A DNA stretch of 7,240 bases, from NCBI GenBank assembly GCA_947505565.1, contig CANNLB010000118.1, positions 1-7,240 on the forward strand. The letters are read 5' to 3'. Under the pieces are notes generated by a model. The model made no database searches and had not been told where the DNA came from. It saw only the letters and a program-made list of their open reading frames with translations. Origin of the DNA: Acidobacteriota bacterium. Lineage in GTDB: Bacteria; Acidobacteriota; Terriglobia; Bryobacterales; Bryobacteraceae. Positions 1 to 6,700 of the stretch are shown piece after piece. Within the stretch, counting starts at the first letter, position 1, and each line of letters starts with the position of its first letter. A program made the position numbers and the translations under genes.

Positions 1-441
1 TTCAAAAGGGAAGATGGATAGGACGCTGGCGAGATCTCGTCGCATCTGCCGCACCCGCCCGGAACGCCAGGCCCACACTTGGGGCGCCACCAGGTAGACG
101 ACCGGAATGCCGAGGGGCTTCAGCTTGCGGGCGACCCGCAGGTTGAAGTCAGGACTGTCGGTAAGGATCGCTAGCTGAGGCCTGCGTTCCTGAGCCGCGG
201 AGATCAACTTTCGGAACTCGCCGTAGATCCGCGGGATGTGGGCCAAAACCTCGACCAAGCCCACGACGGCTAACGCTTCCGCATCCACGACGGACTCGAC
301 ACCCACGGCCCGCATTTTGGGTCCGGCGCAACCGAAGAACCGCGCATCGGGCATCACCTTCCGCAACTCCACGACGAGACTGGAGGCATACATGTCGCCG
401 GAGGCCTCGCCGGCCGAGATAAGGATGTTTACAGAAGGCAA
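1..441 (-). CDS. lpxB: Lipid-A-disaccharide synthase, N-terminal part (runs off left edge)
   Basis: LpxB condenses UDP-2,3-diacylglucosamine with lipid X to form the lipid A disaccharide at the inner face of the cytoplasmic membrane. Only 147 codons are in the window, against a usual family length of about 380. Family landmarks are clear: GEASGD at residues 11-16, FFGCAGPKM at 35-43 (the FxGxGGxxM-type motif), DSPDFN at 95-100, and VAPQVWAWR at 118-126. The frame has a TAG stop at 451-453, so the start must lie between that stop and GEASGD. The only standard start codon there is TTG at 439-441, giving the short N-terminus typical of the family. A GGGA lies only 2 nt before this TTG, which is too close for a good ribosome site, so the exact start is less certain than the identity. 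The gene is divergent from the unknown gene at 487. The missing C-terminal part carries much of the donor-binding half. Confidence 0.95.
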   Translation of the reverse strand, partial: MPSVNILISAGEASGDMYASSLVVELRKVMPDARFFGCAGPKMRAVGVESVVDAEALAVVGLVEVLAHIPRIYGEFRKLISAAQERRPQLAILTDSPDFNLRVARKLKPLGIPVVYLVAPQVWAWRSGRVRQMRRDLASVLSIFPFE

Positions 442-486
442 AATCCCAGTCTAGCGCGACGCTCTGTTACACTGGAGATTCTGTCG
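442..486. promoter_or_regulatory. Divergent intergenic gap between lpxB and the unknown gene
   Basis: The two genes point away from each other across 45 bp, so promoters for both directions must lie in this gap, overlap the coding starts, or be absent. Weak -10-like hexamers are visible in both directions: TACACT at 468-473 on the plus strand and TAGACT at 448-453 on the minus strand. Each matches TATAAT at 4 of 6 positions. I see no convincing -35 partner for either. If the plus-strand hexamer were used, the leader would be only a few bases long. The divergent arrangement is seen directly; promoter activity is inference. Confidence 0.3.
474..477 (+). promoter_or_regulatory. Ribosome binding site of the 269-aa protein
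   Basis: GGAG lies 9 nt before the ATG at 487. It is a good Shine-Dalgarno match with normal spacing and supports choosing that ATG. Confidence 0.6.
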
Positions 487-1296
487 ATGCCGTCTTCCTC
501 CGACCTGGCCAAAGAAATTGTAGCCAAACTTCACCTGGGTGAATTCGCTGCTCGCTTCCGCGGGGAAAGTATTCCGCTGGGGGAGTCCTTTCACTACTTT
601 GTAGCGGCGGCCCCTATTGCCGAAGAGGATATGAAGGAATATCTGGAAGAACCCGTTGAGGCTCTCCCGGAGGTATTTCGCGCTGCGCTGCCCAAACTCT
701 TGATTTTGCTCGTGCCGTTTTTGGAACGCCCCGTGGCGAGTGGTAAGCATAAGGCGGGTCGGCAGAGCTTTCTGCCACAAGATTCGTTGATTGTGACGGA
801 GCAGCCGGACGAGAAGACGCGGTTGACCCTTGCCTACGTTCCATCTCCAGGCGCTGGGGAGCCGGGAATTCTGGCTTTCGCGGTGAAAGAGATTGATATG
901 AGCGAGTATCATTTTCACCTCTTTAACGCCTTGGCGCGCGCTGCATTCGACCGCCTCCCCGAATCCGCTTTCGCTGGATTCATGGAAATGTTGCGTGCGG
1001 AACTGAAAGCCAGAGTGCACGGCGAGGTGGACCAACTGAGTTGGACCGCCAAGCAAAACCTATTGAACAAGCAGGCGTCGTTCCGGGGTGAGACGAAGCT
1101 CTTCCGTGAATACGCTCGAGAATCGTTCTTCGACACCTTGACGCTCTACCTTCACGGGTTGTGTTGTGACATCGATGTTGAGCCAGGTCCACGGCAGATC
1201 GCGAGCCGCCACCTTCGGAAGCGGTTGGAATACATGCGCAGCCAGTTTGCTCCACCGGAAGGCTACGCGGTATTTCCTGAAGAGCTTAAGGATTAA
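487..1296 (+). CDS. Conserved-looking hypothetical protein, 269 aa, function unknown
   Basis: I do not recognise this family. The ATG has a good GGAG at 474-477 and the frame ends at TAA 1294-1296. The protein has no signal peptide and no clear membrane segment; the most hydrophobic stretch, LPKLLILLVPFLE near residues 68-80, is short and flanked by charges. It is therefore probably cytoplasmic. Composition is normal for a folded protein, with many Glu, Arg, Phe and Leu and helix-like patterns (for example residues 3-24 and 155-175). The C-terminal third is rich in basic and aromatic residues and contains a CC pair in HGLCCDID, near residues 223-230. Codon use resembles its neighbours, and the opposite-strand frames are shadows. 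It is divergent from lpxB and 41 bp upstream of a secreted protein, with which it could share a transcript. Neither neighbour fixes its role. Confidence is high that it is a gene, and nil for function. Confidence 0.85.
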   Translation: MPSSSDLAKEIVAKLHLGEFAARFRGESIPLGESFHYFVAAAPIAEEDMKEYLEEPVEALPEVFRAALPKLLILLVPFLERPVASGKHKAGRQSFLPQDSLIVTEQPDEKTRLTLAYVPSPGAGEPGILAFAVKEIDMSEYHFHLFNALARAAFDRLPESAFAGFMEMLRAELKARVHGEVDQLSWTAKQNLLNKQASFRGETKLFREYARESFFDTLTLYLHGLCCDIDVEPGPRQIASRHLRKRLEYMRSQFAPPEGYAVFPEELKD

Positions 1297-1337
1297 CTGG
1301 CCTCCCGCGTTTTAGCATTGCCGACGATAGAAGCATC

Positions 1338-3020
1338 GTGCGAATGCTGGTTTTGTTTTGCTTCACGATTGCTCTCTGGGGAGCGCCTGCGATCAAGGTC
1401 GCGCCGGATGGACTGACCTTTTCTTTTGTGCAAGGTGCCGGAGCGTCGACCGCCGTCCAGACGATCTCGATAGCAGCCGTTGCCAACGGACAGGTTATTC
1501 CGTTCGTCATCAGCGCACCGTTGAGCCAATGGCTGACGGTCACACCGAGTAACGGGCGGACGACGCTGGTTGTGCGGGTCTTCGTAAATAGCACGTCACT
1601 CCTGCCGGGGACTTATTCCGAACGGTTGATGATTGTCCCAACGGAGGGCACGAATCTTGAACCAGTCGTGGTTCCGATCACTCTCACGATTACAGCTCCT
1701 CAATCCGAAGTGGTGCTATCCCCGACGACGCTGGAGTTCGTCTCGCGATTGGGTAACGACACCGACGGAATCAGCCAGCCATTCTACTTGGGAACCGGAG
1801 GCGGCCTGCAGTCATTTAGTCTTTCGACAAAGGGGACCGATTGGCTAACGGCCAACCCGACGACCGGAAACGTCTTCCCGGGGTTCCGAACGGCCCTGCA
1901 GGCGATCGCCAATCCGAGTGCCCTCGCCCCAGGAACTTACAAGGGATCGATTACCATCAACGCTCCGACGGCGGTCACCAAGACAATCACGTTGAATGTG
2001 ACTCTGACGGTGCAGCCAGGAGAGCCGGAGGTAACCTCAGTCTGGCCGGCCAGCTTGCCCGCCCAATCTCCTACGAGCATTCTGACCGTACGCGGAGCGC
2101 GTTTCTTTCCCGGCACGGTAGCGCGAATCAACGGCGTGGCTGTGATGACCAGGGTATTGGGAGATCGGCTTCTGGAGATTACCGTGCCGGCGGCGATGAT
2201 GACGGACTCTCGTGTACTACCGATCGCGGTGACGAACCCGGGAGCTGGTGGCGGGACTGCCACCGGCGGCCTTGTGGTGACGATGGCCGGCCCACTCATC
2301 CGGGGCATTGGCAACGCCGCCTCGCAGCAGCCGTCCGCCGCACCAGGATCGCTACTGGTTCTTTACGGGCAGGGGCTGGGACCGGACATTCTTGCATCTT
2401 TTGATCCCTGGCTCACCCGACTGCCGATGGAACTCAGTGGGGTGACGGTATCCTTCCAAGGGGAGCCCGCACCCGTCCTATACGCGGGTAAAGACCAAAT
2501 TTGTGTGACCGTACCGTATGGACTAGAGCCGAACCGCCCTTACATGATCCAAGCAAGCGTCGGGGGGCTACGGTCGAATCCATGGCCCGTGTTAATCACA
2601 GCTACGGCGCCAAGCCTTTTCACCACTGAAGGAACGGGGGCGGGCCCGGTGGCCGCTTACGGCTTTGACGAAGTGAAAGGCGAATACTTTTTGGTTTCGG
2701 AAACGGCTCCGGCGCTCAGAGGGGGATTTGTGGTCATTTACGGCACCGGCGAGGGGCGCCCCCCGTTTCCATTGGTTCCAGAAGGGCTCGATGGATTGAT
2801 CGCAGATCGTCCCAGTGCAAAGAACAGCCTCGTCTCCATCACTATGGGCGGGGTGGCGGCGGAGGTTCTGTACGCGGGCACTAATCCGGGTCTGGTGGTG
2901 GGGATCATGCAGATCACGGTAAAGATCCCGATGTCGGTTGCGCCGGGCAAAACGGTGCCTCTAGGCATTCGGATCGGTAACTTAACCAGCCCGGCGGGGC
3001 CGACGATGAACATCAAATAG
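1338..3020 (+). CDS. Secreted BACON / IPT-TIG / TIGR03437-like multidomain protein
   Basis: This is a 560-aa exported protein made almost entirely of beta-sandwich-type domains. Residues 1-18 look like a signal peptide: Arg2, a hydrophobic core, then Ala-Pro-Ala with probable cleavage after residue 18. Two BACON-like repeats follow at about 22-119 and 124-226, each with a Trp-Leu-Thr core (W65, W169) and an LxPGTYxxxxxI signature. About 228-316 resembles an IPT/TIG domain (VRGARFFPGTVARING, TVTNPG-like end). From about 320 to 560 it matches my recollection of the C-terminal domain TIGR03437, abundant in Solibacter: GNAASQQ, APGSLLVLYGQGLGP, APVLYAG, VTVPYGL. GTG 1338 is preferred over ATG 1344 because it keeps Arg2 in the signal peptide; neither has a strong Shine-Dalgarno site. 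No catalytic residues are evident. The likely role is adhesion, glycan binding or scaffolding outside the cytoplasm, which is inference. It converges on the glycosyltransferase block with a 14-bp gap. Confidence 0.9.
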   Translation: MRMLVLFCFTIALWGAPAIKVAPDGLTFSFVQGAGASTAVQTISIAAVANGQVIPFVISAPLSQWLTVTPSNGRTTLVVRVFVNSTSLLPGTYSERLMIVPTEGTNLEPVVVPITLTITAPQSEVVLSPTTLEFVSRLGNDTDGISQPFYLGTGGGLQSFSLSTKGTDWLTANPTTGNVFPGFRTALQAIANPSALAPGTYKGSITINAPTAVTKTITLNVTLTVQPGEPEVTSVWPASLPAQSPTSILTVRGARFFPGTVARINGVAVMTRVLGDRLLEITVPAAMMTDSRVLPIAVTNPGAGGGTATGGLVVTMAGPLIRGIGNAASQQPSAAPGSLLVLYGQGLGPDILASFDPWLTRLPMELSGVTVSFQGEPAPVLYAGKDQICVTVPYGLEPNRPYMIQASVGGLRSNPWPVLITATAPSLFTTEGTGAGPVAAYGFDEVKGEYFLVSETAPALRGGFVVIYGTGEGRPPFPLVPEGLDGLIADRPSAKNSLVSITMGGVAAEVLYAGTNPGLVVGIMQITVKIPMSVAPGKTVPLGIRIGNLTSPAGPTMNIK

Positions 3021-3034
3021 TCGGTGCGGGAGAC

Positions 3035-4204
3035 CTAGGCAATGGCTTCAATGTCGAACAATTGCCAAGCCAAGCGCCGTCGGTCCGGGCCTAGCCCTTG
3101 TTCTTCGGGAACGACATACTTCTCGGCGTCGATCCGCACTACGGAAGCGCGGCCGGGCGTTAAAGGAACCGGAATACTAAATTCTCCGAACGCCGGGTGC
3201 CCCTTTCCGGCCAGTCGACCGTCGACGTAAATCCGGAGTTCCTGATCCTGCAGCGGAGCTGCCCATCCGGGCAAAGTGCCGCGGATCACAGCCGAGCGAG
3301 CATACTGGGGCAGCATCCAGTGGAGCCGCGGTGCCACCCATTGATCGGAATACAAACCCTGGGATCGCAAGTAGACGTCGTCGATCTTGGCCCGGCACGC
3401 GTGTACGAAACGCTTGGCGACGTAGGCCCCTAGCGGACCAGGCAGACAACGCCGGATCCTGGTGGACCAAACTTTGTCATAGGTGTCCAGTCCGTAGAAC
3501 CACCAACCGGGCGGACGCTTCTGCCCGCTTTGCTTCTCCAGAAGCGCGGCAAGTTCACGGAATCGTTTCTGCCCGCCGGCGAAGGACTTGGCGGCTTCAT
3601 ACTCCCGGAGGCACCCAAACGTCTCGGGAACGTAGGCTAGACCATACCGCTTGCCCAGCCTGACCAAAAGGTCCCAGTCCATTCCAAAATGGAGAGACTC
3701 ATCTGCCCAACCAACCGCCTCGACGCAATCCCGTCGAAAGAAAACGGACTGCTGTAAGATGTAGTCCAAGACGAACGTTAGCTTCCAAAGGTTAAATGGC
3801 TCGGTGAAGGGAAATTGCTGCCGAACGTTTCCGTCGTAGTCAATCTGAAAGCCCTCGCCGTAAATTGCCCCGACTCGGGGATGGGCGGCACAGCCGGCGA
3901 CACCATTGCTGATTGCGTCCGGCAGGTAAACGTCATCCGAGTTCAACCAGGCAACAATGCTTCCTTTCGCCGCCTGAAAACCCTTGTTGATGGCATGCGT
4001 CTGGCCTCGATCTTTTTCCGAGATGAAGGTTAATCGGCTGCTATATTCGCTTGCCACAGCTGCGGTGCTGTCGGTCGATCCGCCATCCATGATCACGTAC
4101 TCGACGTTTGGATAGCCCTGGCTCAAAACGCTTTCAATCGTCGCCCGAATGAAATGACCTTGGTTGAATGACGGCGTTACGATAGTAACGAGAGGATTGC
4201 TCAC
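3035..4204 (-). CDS. Family 2 glycosyltransferase with C-terminal accessory domain
   Basis: This is a 389-aa GT-A-fold glycosyltransferase expected to transfer a nucleotide-activated sugar to a growing surface glycan at the cytoplasmic membrane face. The catalytic domain spans about residues 5-200. It shows VTIVTPSFNQG at 6-16, MDGGSTDST at 39-47 (Asp40 nucleotide-binding region), EKDRGQ at 63-68, NSDD at 88-91 (the DxD-type metal/donor motif), and GMDWDLL at 174-180. A linker rich in basic and aromatic residues follows. A separate probably beta-rich domain at about 285-388 resembles the C-terminus of the upstream enzyme. The start is GTG 4202-4204, which shares four bases (GTGA) with the TGA of the preceding gene and has GGGA at 4213-4216, 8 nt away. 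A longer frame opening at 4318 would add 38 residues that are only the overlapping tail of the neighbour in another frame. Translational coupling to the upstream gene is likely. The sugar and acceptor cannot be told from the sequence. Confidence 0.92.
   Translation of the reverse strand: MSNPLVTIVTPSFNQGHFIRATIESVLSQGYPNVEYVIMDGGSTDSTAAVASEYSSRLTFISEKDRGQTHAINKGFQAAKGSIVAWLNSDDVYLPDAISNGVAGCAAHPRVGAIYGEGFQIDYDGNVRQQFPFTEPFNLWKLTFVLDYILQQSVFFRRDCVEAVGWADESLHFGMDWDLLVRLGKRYGLAYVPETFGCLREYEAAKSFAGGQKRFRELAALLEKQSGQKRPPGWWFYGLDTYDKVWSTRIRRCLPGPLGAYVAKRFVHACRAKIDDVYLRSQGLYSDQWVAPRLHWMLPQYARSAVIRGTLPGWAAPLQDQELRIYVDGRLAGKGHPAFGEFSIPVPLTPGRASVVRIDAEKYVVPEEQGLGPDRRRLAWQLFDIEAIA
3038..3352 (-). other. 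C-terminal accessory domain, copy in the GT2 enzyme
   Basis: Residues about 285-389 carry YSDQW, RGTLPGWAAP, LRIYVDG, GEFSIPVPL, PEEQGLGPDRRRL and LFDIEA. They match the upstream copy landmark for landmark with few gaps. Identity is modest by eye, so the copies are old or fast-evolving. The catalytic motifs all lie before this region. Confidence 0.6.
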
Positions 4205-6528
4205 ACGCTCGATCCCGTCGTTTGGAACTGGACTGTATCCACTACACAGCCAAGTTGCCGATAGTCGCCGTTGGCCTTGGGGCGCCAGGTACGGCTGGTC
4301 TCGAAGGTCATTCTGCAAACCTTACCGGACAGCTCAGGAGGAACCGGCGCAACAAAGGTGTAGTCCCCGGAGGAAGATAGTTCCTGGCGGTGCACTACTT
4401 TGCCTTCCAGTTTGATGGTGAGCGCAATTGGCCCGATGGGTGCCCAGTGCTTGCCCGAGACCGCCAGACTCGTGGTCTCGGCCGGGATCGACTGCTCCGA
4501 TTGCCAAGCCGCGGAGATCCAGCCGTCTTCCCATCTCCCCGTAAACTTTTTCCCGAATCCGGTCATCTCTTGCCACTCGGCGAAATACCGCTTCCGTCGC
4601 CCTGGATTGTGATAGAGCCCCAAAGCCAGACTGAGCGCGTAGGAGGAAAGGGTGGGCTTGGATCGATCAAAATACTGATCTTTTTTGTCGAGCAGGTAGC
4701 AGGCATAGCCATTGACCCACTCGTAGGGCGCGTATTGAAACTGCGTTTTTACCGTACTGATGATTTCCTGATAAACCAGCCTGCGTTTAGACAGGGTCTT
4801 GTTGTCCATGTGCATCCGGCTGGTGGCGAGGAATTCGTCAACCTTCACGACACCATATTGCTTGGCGATGCGAATCCAAAGCTCGTAATCGAGCGCAAAG
4901 TGCATCGTCACGTTCATCATCCCGGCGTTGCGAAACGCCTCCCGAAGCATGAACGCCGCTGGTTGGCAAATATAGCACTGGTTGTTGAGGGTGCGGAGAT
5001 CGAAGGCCTGCGTCGGATACGGGGCGATGATTTCGCCGTCGAGCTTAACGTGGTAGGCTTCGCCGTAGATCATGCCGACCCCAGGATTGGCTCTAAAGTG
5101 TTTCGCCATCGTGCTCAACGCGCCAGGCAGAAACGTGTCGTCCGAATTGAGGAACGTAAAAATCTCGCCGGTCGTCGCGTGGTAGCCCTTGTTGACGGCG
5201 TCGGCTTGCCCGCGGTCTTTCTCGGAGCACCAGCGCAAACGGTCGCCATACTTTTGGAGAATTTCGACGGAGCCGTCCTTGGAACCCGCATCCATCACGA
5301 CGTAATCGACATGGGGATAGTCCTGCGTCAGGACGCTCTGGATTGTCTCTTCCAGAAAGTGCGCCATGTTGTAGGTCGGGGTAACGATGCCGATCACGGG
5401 CCAGGACTCGACGGTGATTCTGGAGGGCTTGGAATAGGCGGGACTCGTGATGTGGCTAAACGACTGCTCGGTCAACTCAATCGCGCGCTTCCACGAAAAA
5501 AGCGCTAGGCGTTCCCGGCCCTTGGCGATCAGATCCTGCCGCAGTGCCGCATCTTCGTAGATCCGGCGCATCCCCCGGGCAATATCGAGCGGATCCAGTG
5601 GATCAACCAATATTGCGGCGTCTCCGGCCACTTCGACGCAACTCCCGGAGTGGGACGTAATGGCCGGCGTATTGCAGTAGAAGGCCTCCAACAGGGGGAT
5701 CCCGAAACCTTCGAACTTGGTCGCGAAGACAAGGGCCAGCGCGTGCTGGTAGATTTCCGGAATCAATTTCTTGTCCACGTAGCCGATCATGCGAACGGAA
5801 CCCTTCAGACCGAGTCGGGCGATCTCCTTTTCGACAGGACCGAACTCGGCAGGTGATCCGCTCAGGACCAACTGAACGTCCTTCATGCCGGAATCAATGG
5901 CATGCCGCAACGCCTGAAGCACGTTGGCATGGTTTTTGTGCGGCCAGAAGTTGGCCGGGAAAAAGAAATACTTCTCCGGCAGGTTCAAGGCTTTCCACGC
6001 CGCGGTCGGAGCGCCTGGCAGCGGCTGCTTGAACTCGGCGTCGGCGTCGAGATGGATTACCCTAATCTTTTCCGGCGCGATGCGGAACCGTTCGACGATC
6101 GTCGATTTGGCGTGCTCACTGAGCGTGAAAACAATATCGCTGTTTAGGGCGGTCGGCCCATAGGTTTGGCGCCGCCATTGCAGGACGTTGGCGTCGAAGA
6201 ACTCCGGGAAGAACTCATGCTGCACATCCGGCATCATGACAGCGGAGGGCTGAGAAACCACGAGCGGCTCGAGGACGAGCAAAGGGCAGAAGAACAGGTC
6301 GAAACCGCCCGTCTTGACTCCGGCTTCTATTGTCTGCAGGCCGCTTTCGTGAGCGATCCCCACAATTTCGGCGGTGGGCGCGAACTCGCGGACGTGTTCG
6401 ACTTCTTCTTCATGGACCCAGATCAACAATTCGTGGTGACTGAGACCTCGCAACACATTGCGAAGGTAGTTCTCCATGCCACCAATTTTGCCTTTGTAGT
6501 ATTGGCGCAAATTGACAGCAATCTTCAT
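4201..6528 (-). CDS. Bifunctional GT4-GT2 glycosyltransferase with C-terminal accessory domain
   Basis: This 775-aa fusion carries two glycosyltransferases of different folds. Residues 1-360 form a GT-B enzyme of family 4: IGGMENY at 15-21 (glycine-rich N-terminal loop), FPANFWPHKNH at 190-200, and the EX7E-type motif EGFGIPLLE at 273-281. Residues 377 to about 560 form a GT-A family 2 domain: IVTPTYN at 381-387, MDAGSKDGS at 412-420, EKDRGQ at 436-441, NSDD at 461-464 and LDYELWIRI at 546-554. A probably beta-rich domain at about 665-770 closes the protein and resembles the end of the next gene product. No transmembrane segment is evident. ATG 6526-6528 is preferred because MKIAVNLRQ is a usual GT4 opening; a GTG at 6561 would add 11 residues. 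Neither has a clear Shine-Dalgarno site. It probably adds two successive sugars to a surface polysaccharide and is coupled to the downstream GT2 gene. Confidence 0.93.
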   Translation of the reverse strand: MKIAVNLRQYYKGKIGGMENYLRNVLRGLSHHELLIWVHEEEVEHVREFAPTAEIVGIAHESGLQTIEAGVKTGGFDLFFCPLLVLEPLVVSQPSAVMMPDVQHEFFPEFFDANVLQWRRQTYGPTALNSDIVFTLSEHAKSTIVERFRIAPEKIRVIHLDADAEFKQPLPGAPTAAWKALNLPEKYFFFPANFWPHKNHANVLQALRHAIDSGMKDVQLVLSGSPAEFGPVEKEIARLGLKGSVRMIGYVDKKLIPEIYQHALALVFATKFEGFGIPLLEAFYCNTPAITSHSGSCVEVAGDAAILVDPLDPLDIARGMRRIYEDAALRQDLIAKGRERLALFSWKRAIELTEQSFSHITSPAYSKPSRITVESWPVIGIVTPTYNMAHFLEETIQSVLTQDYPHVDYVVMDAGSKDGSVEILQKYGDRLRWCSEKDRGQADAVNKGYHATTGEIFTFLNSDDTFLPGALSTMAKHFRANPGVGMIYGEAYHVKLDGEIIAPYPTQAFDLRTLNNQCYICQPAAFMLREAFRNAGMMNVTMHFALDYELWIRIAKQYGVVKVDEFLATSRMHMDNKTLSKRRLVYQEIISTVKTQFQYAPYEWVNGYACYLLDKKDQYFDRSKPTLSSYALSLALGLYHNPGRRKRYFAEWQEMTGFGKKFTGRWEDGWISAAWQSEQSIPAETTSLAVSGKHWAPIGPIALTIKLEGKVVHRQELSSSGDYTFVAPVPPELSGKVCRMTFETSRTWRPKANGDYRQLGCVVDTVQFQTTGSSV
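4213..4216 (-). promoter_or_regulatory. Internal ribosome binding site deciding the GTG start of the GT2 gene
   Basis: On the minus strand GGGA lies 8 nt before the GTG at 4202-4204, inside the last codons of the upstream gene. Together with the GTGA stop-start overlap it argues for reinitiation at this GTG rather than a start at 4318. Confidence 0.5.
4219..4536 (-). other. C-terminal accessory domain, copy in the GT4-GT2 enzyme
   Basis: Residues about 665-770 of the fusion enzyme lie beyond the catalytic part and have alternating hydrophobic patterns typical of beta strands. Landmarks in order are EDGW, SGKHWAP, LTIKLEG, GDYTFVAPVP, RPKANGDYRQL and VDTVQF. The same order of landmarks occurs at the end of the downstream glycosyltransferase. 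I cannot assign the domain to a named family. By position it could bind glycan or mediate assembly; this is inference. Confidence 0.6.
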
Positions 6529-6700
6529 AGGAAAGAACGGACGGCGGAAGTGTCCCTGCACGAGAAAGTAAGAACTATAGGCCTAGACAGAACATTAACG
6601 AGTGTACCACCGCGTCGGTCTGGATCGCAAAAACCTGCCTCGTTGGCTCCTGTTCACTGCGCTGCAATTCTTGAGTGGCGCGAAGGTATCGATCCCGTTC
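6529..6700. other. Intergenic region between the coiled-coil gene and the GT4-GT2 gene
   Basis: This 172-bp stretch is the only sizeable non-coding gap in the leftward block. It includes the 33 bp that would be coding if GTG 6561 were the real start. I see no strong hairpin with a U-run that would make a convincing terminator for the coiled-coil gene. A TATAGT hexamer on the minus strand (6574-6579) is the only promoter-like element. An 8-bp palindrome, TAGGCCTA, lies at 6578-6585 and overlaps it. Confidence 0.5.
6574..6579 (-). promoter_or_regulatory. Possible -10 element for the glycosyltransferase pair
   Basis: TATAGT on the minus strand matches the TATAAT consensus at 5 of 6 positions and lies 45 bp before the ATG at 6528. 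No good -35 hexamer is present at 16-18 bp spacing, so this is a weak call. An overlapping palindrome (6578-6585) could be an operator or chance. Confidence 0.25.

Noticed and set aside
451..1056. A 201-codon minus-strand open frame opposite the unknown gene
   Set aside because: The plus-strand frame 487-1296 has a good ribosome site, a full-length frame and a protein-like composition. The minus frame would also crowd the lpxB start.
2999..3025. Possible bidirectional terminator hairpin in the convergent gap
   Set aside because: Only five GC-rich base pairs plus one wobble around a 15-nt loop, and no T-run on either side.
4205..4318. N-terminal extension of the GT2 gene to 4318
   Set aside because: The extra 38 residues are the neighbour's coding sequence in another frame. 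The GTG at 4202-4204 fits GT2 N-termini and has a spaced GGGA.
4390..5508. A 372-codon open frame on the plus strand opposite the GT4-GT2 gene
   Set aside because: It lies wholly antisense to a gene with clear glycosyltransferase motifs. Its translation is low-complexity in the way GC-rich antisense frames are, and it shows no recognisable domain.
6529..6561. N-terminal extension of the GT4-GT2 gene to GTG 6561
   Set aside because: The added 11 residues do not look like the start of a GT4 domain, while MKIAVNLRQ does. There is no ribosome site for the GTG, though it cannot be fully excluded.
6610..6626. Short inverted repeat ACCG-CGT-CGGT in the intergenic gap
   Set aside because: A four-base stem without extension or a T-run is expected by chance.
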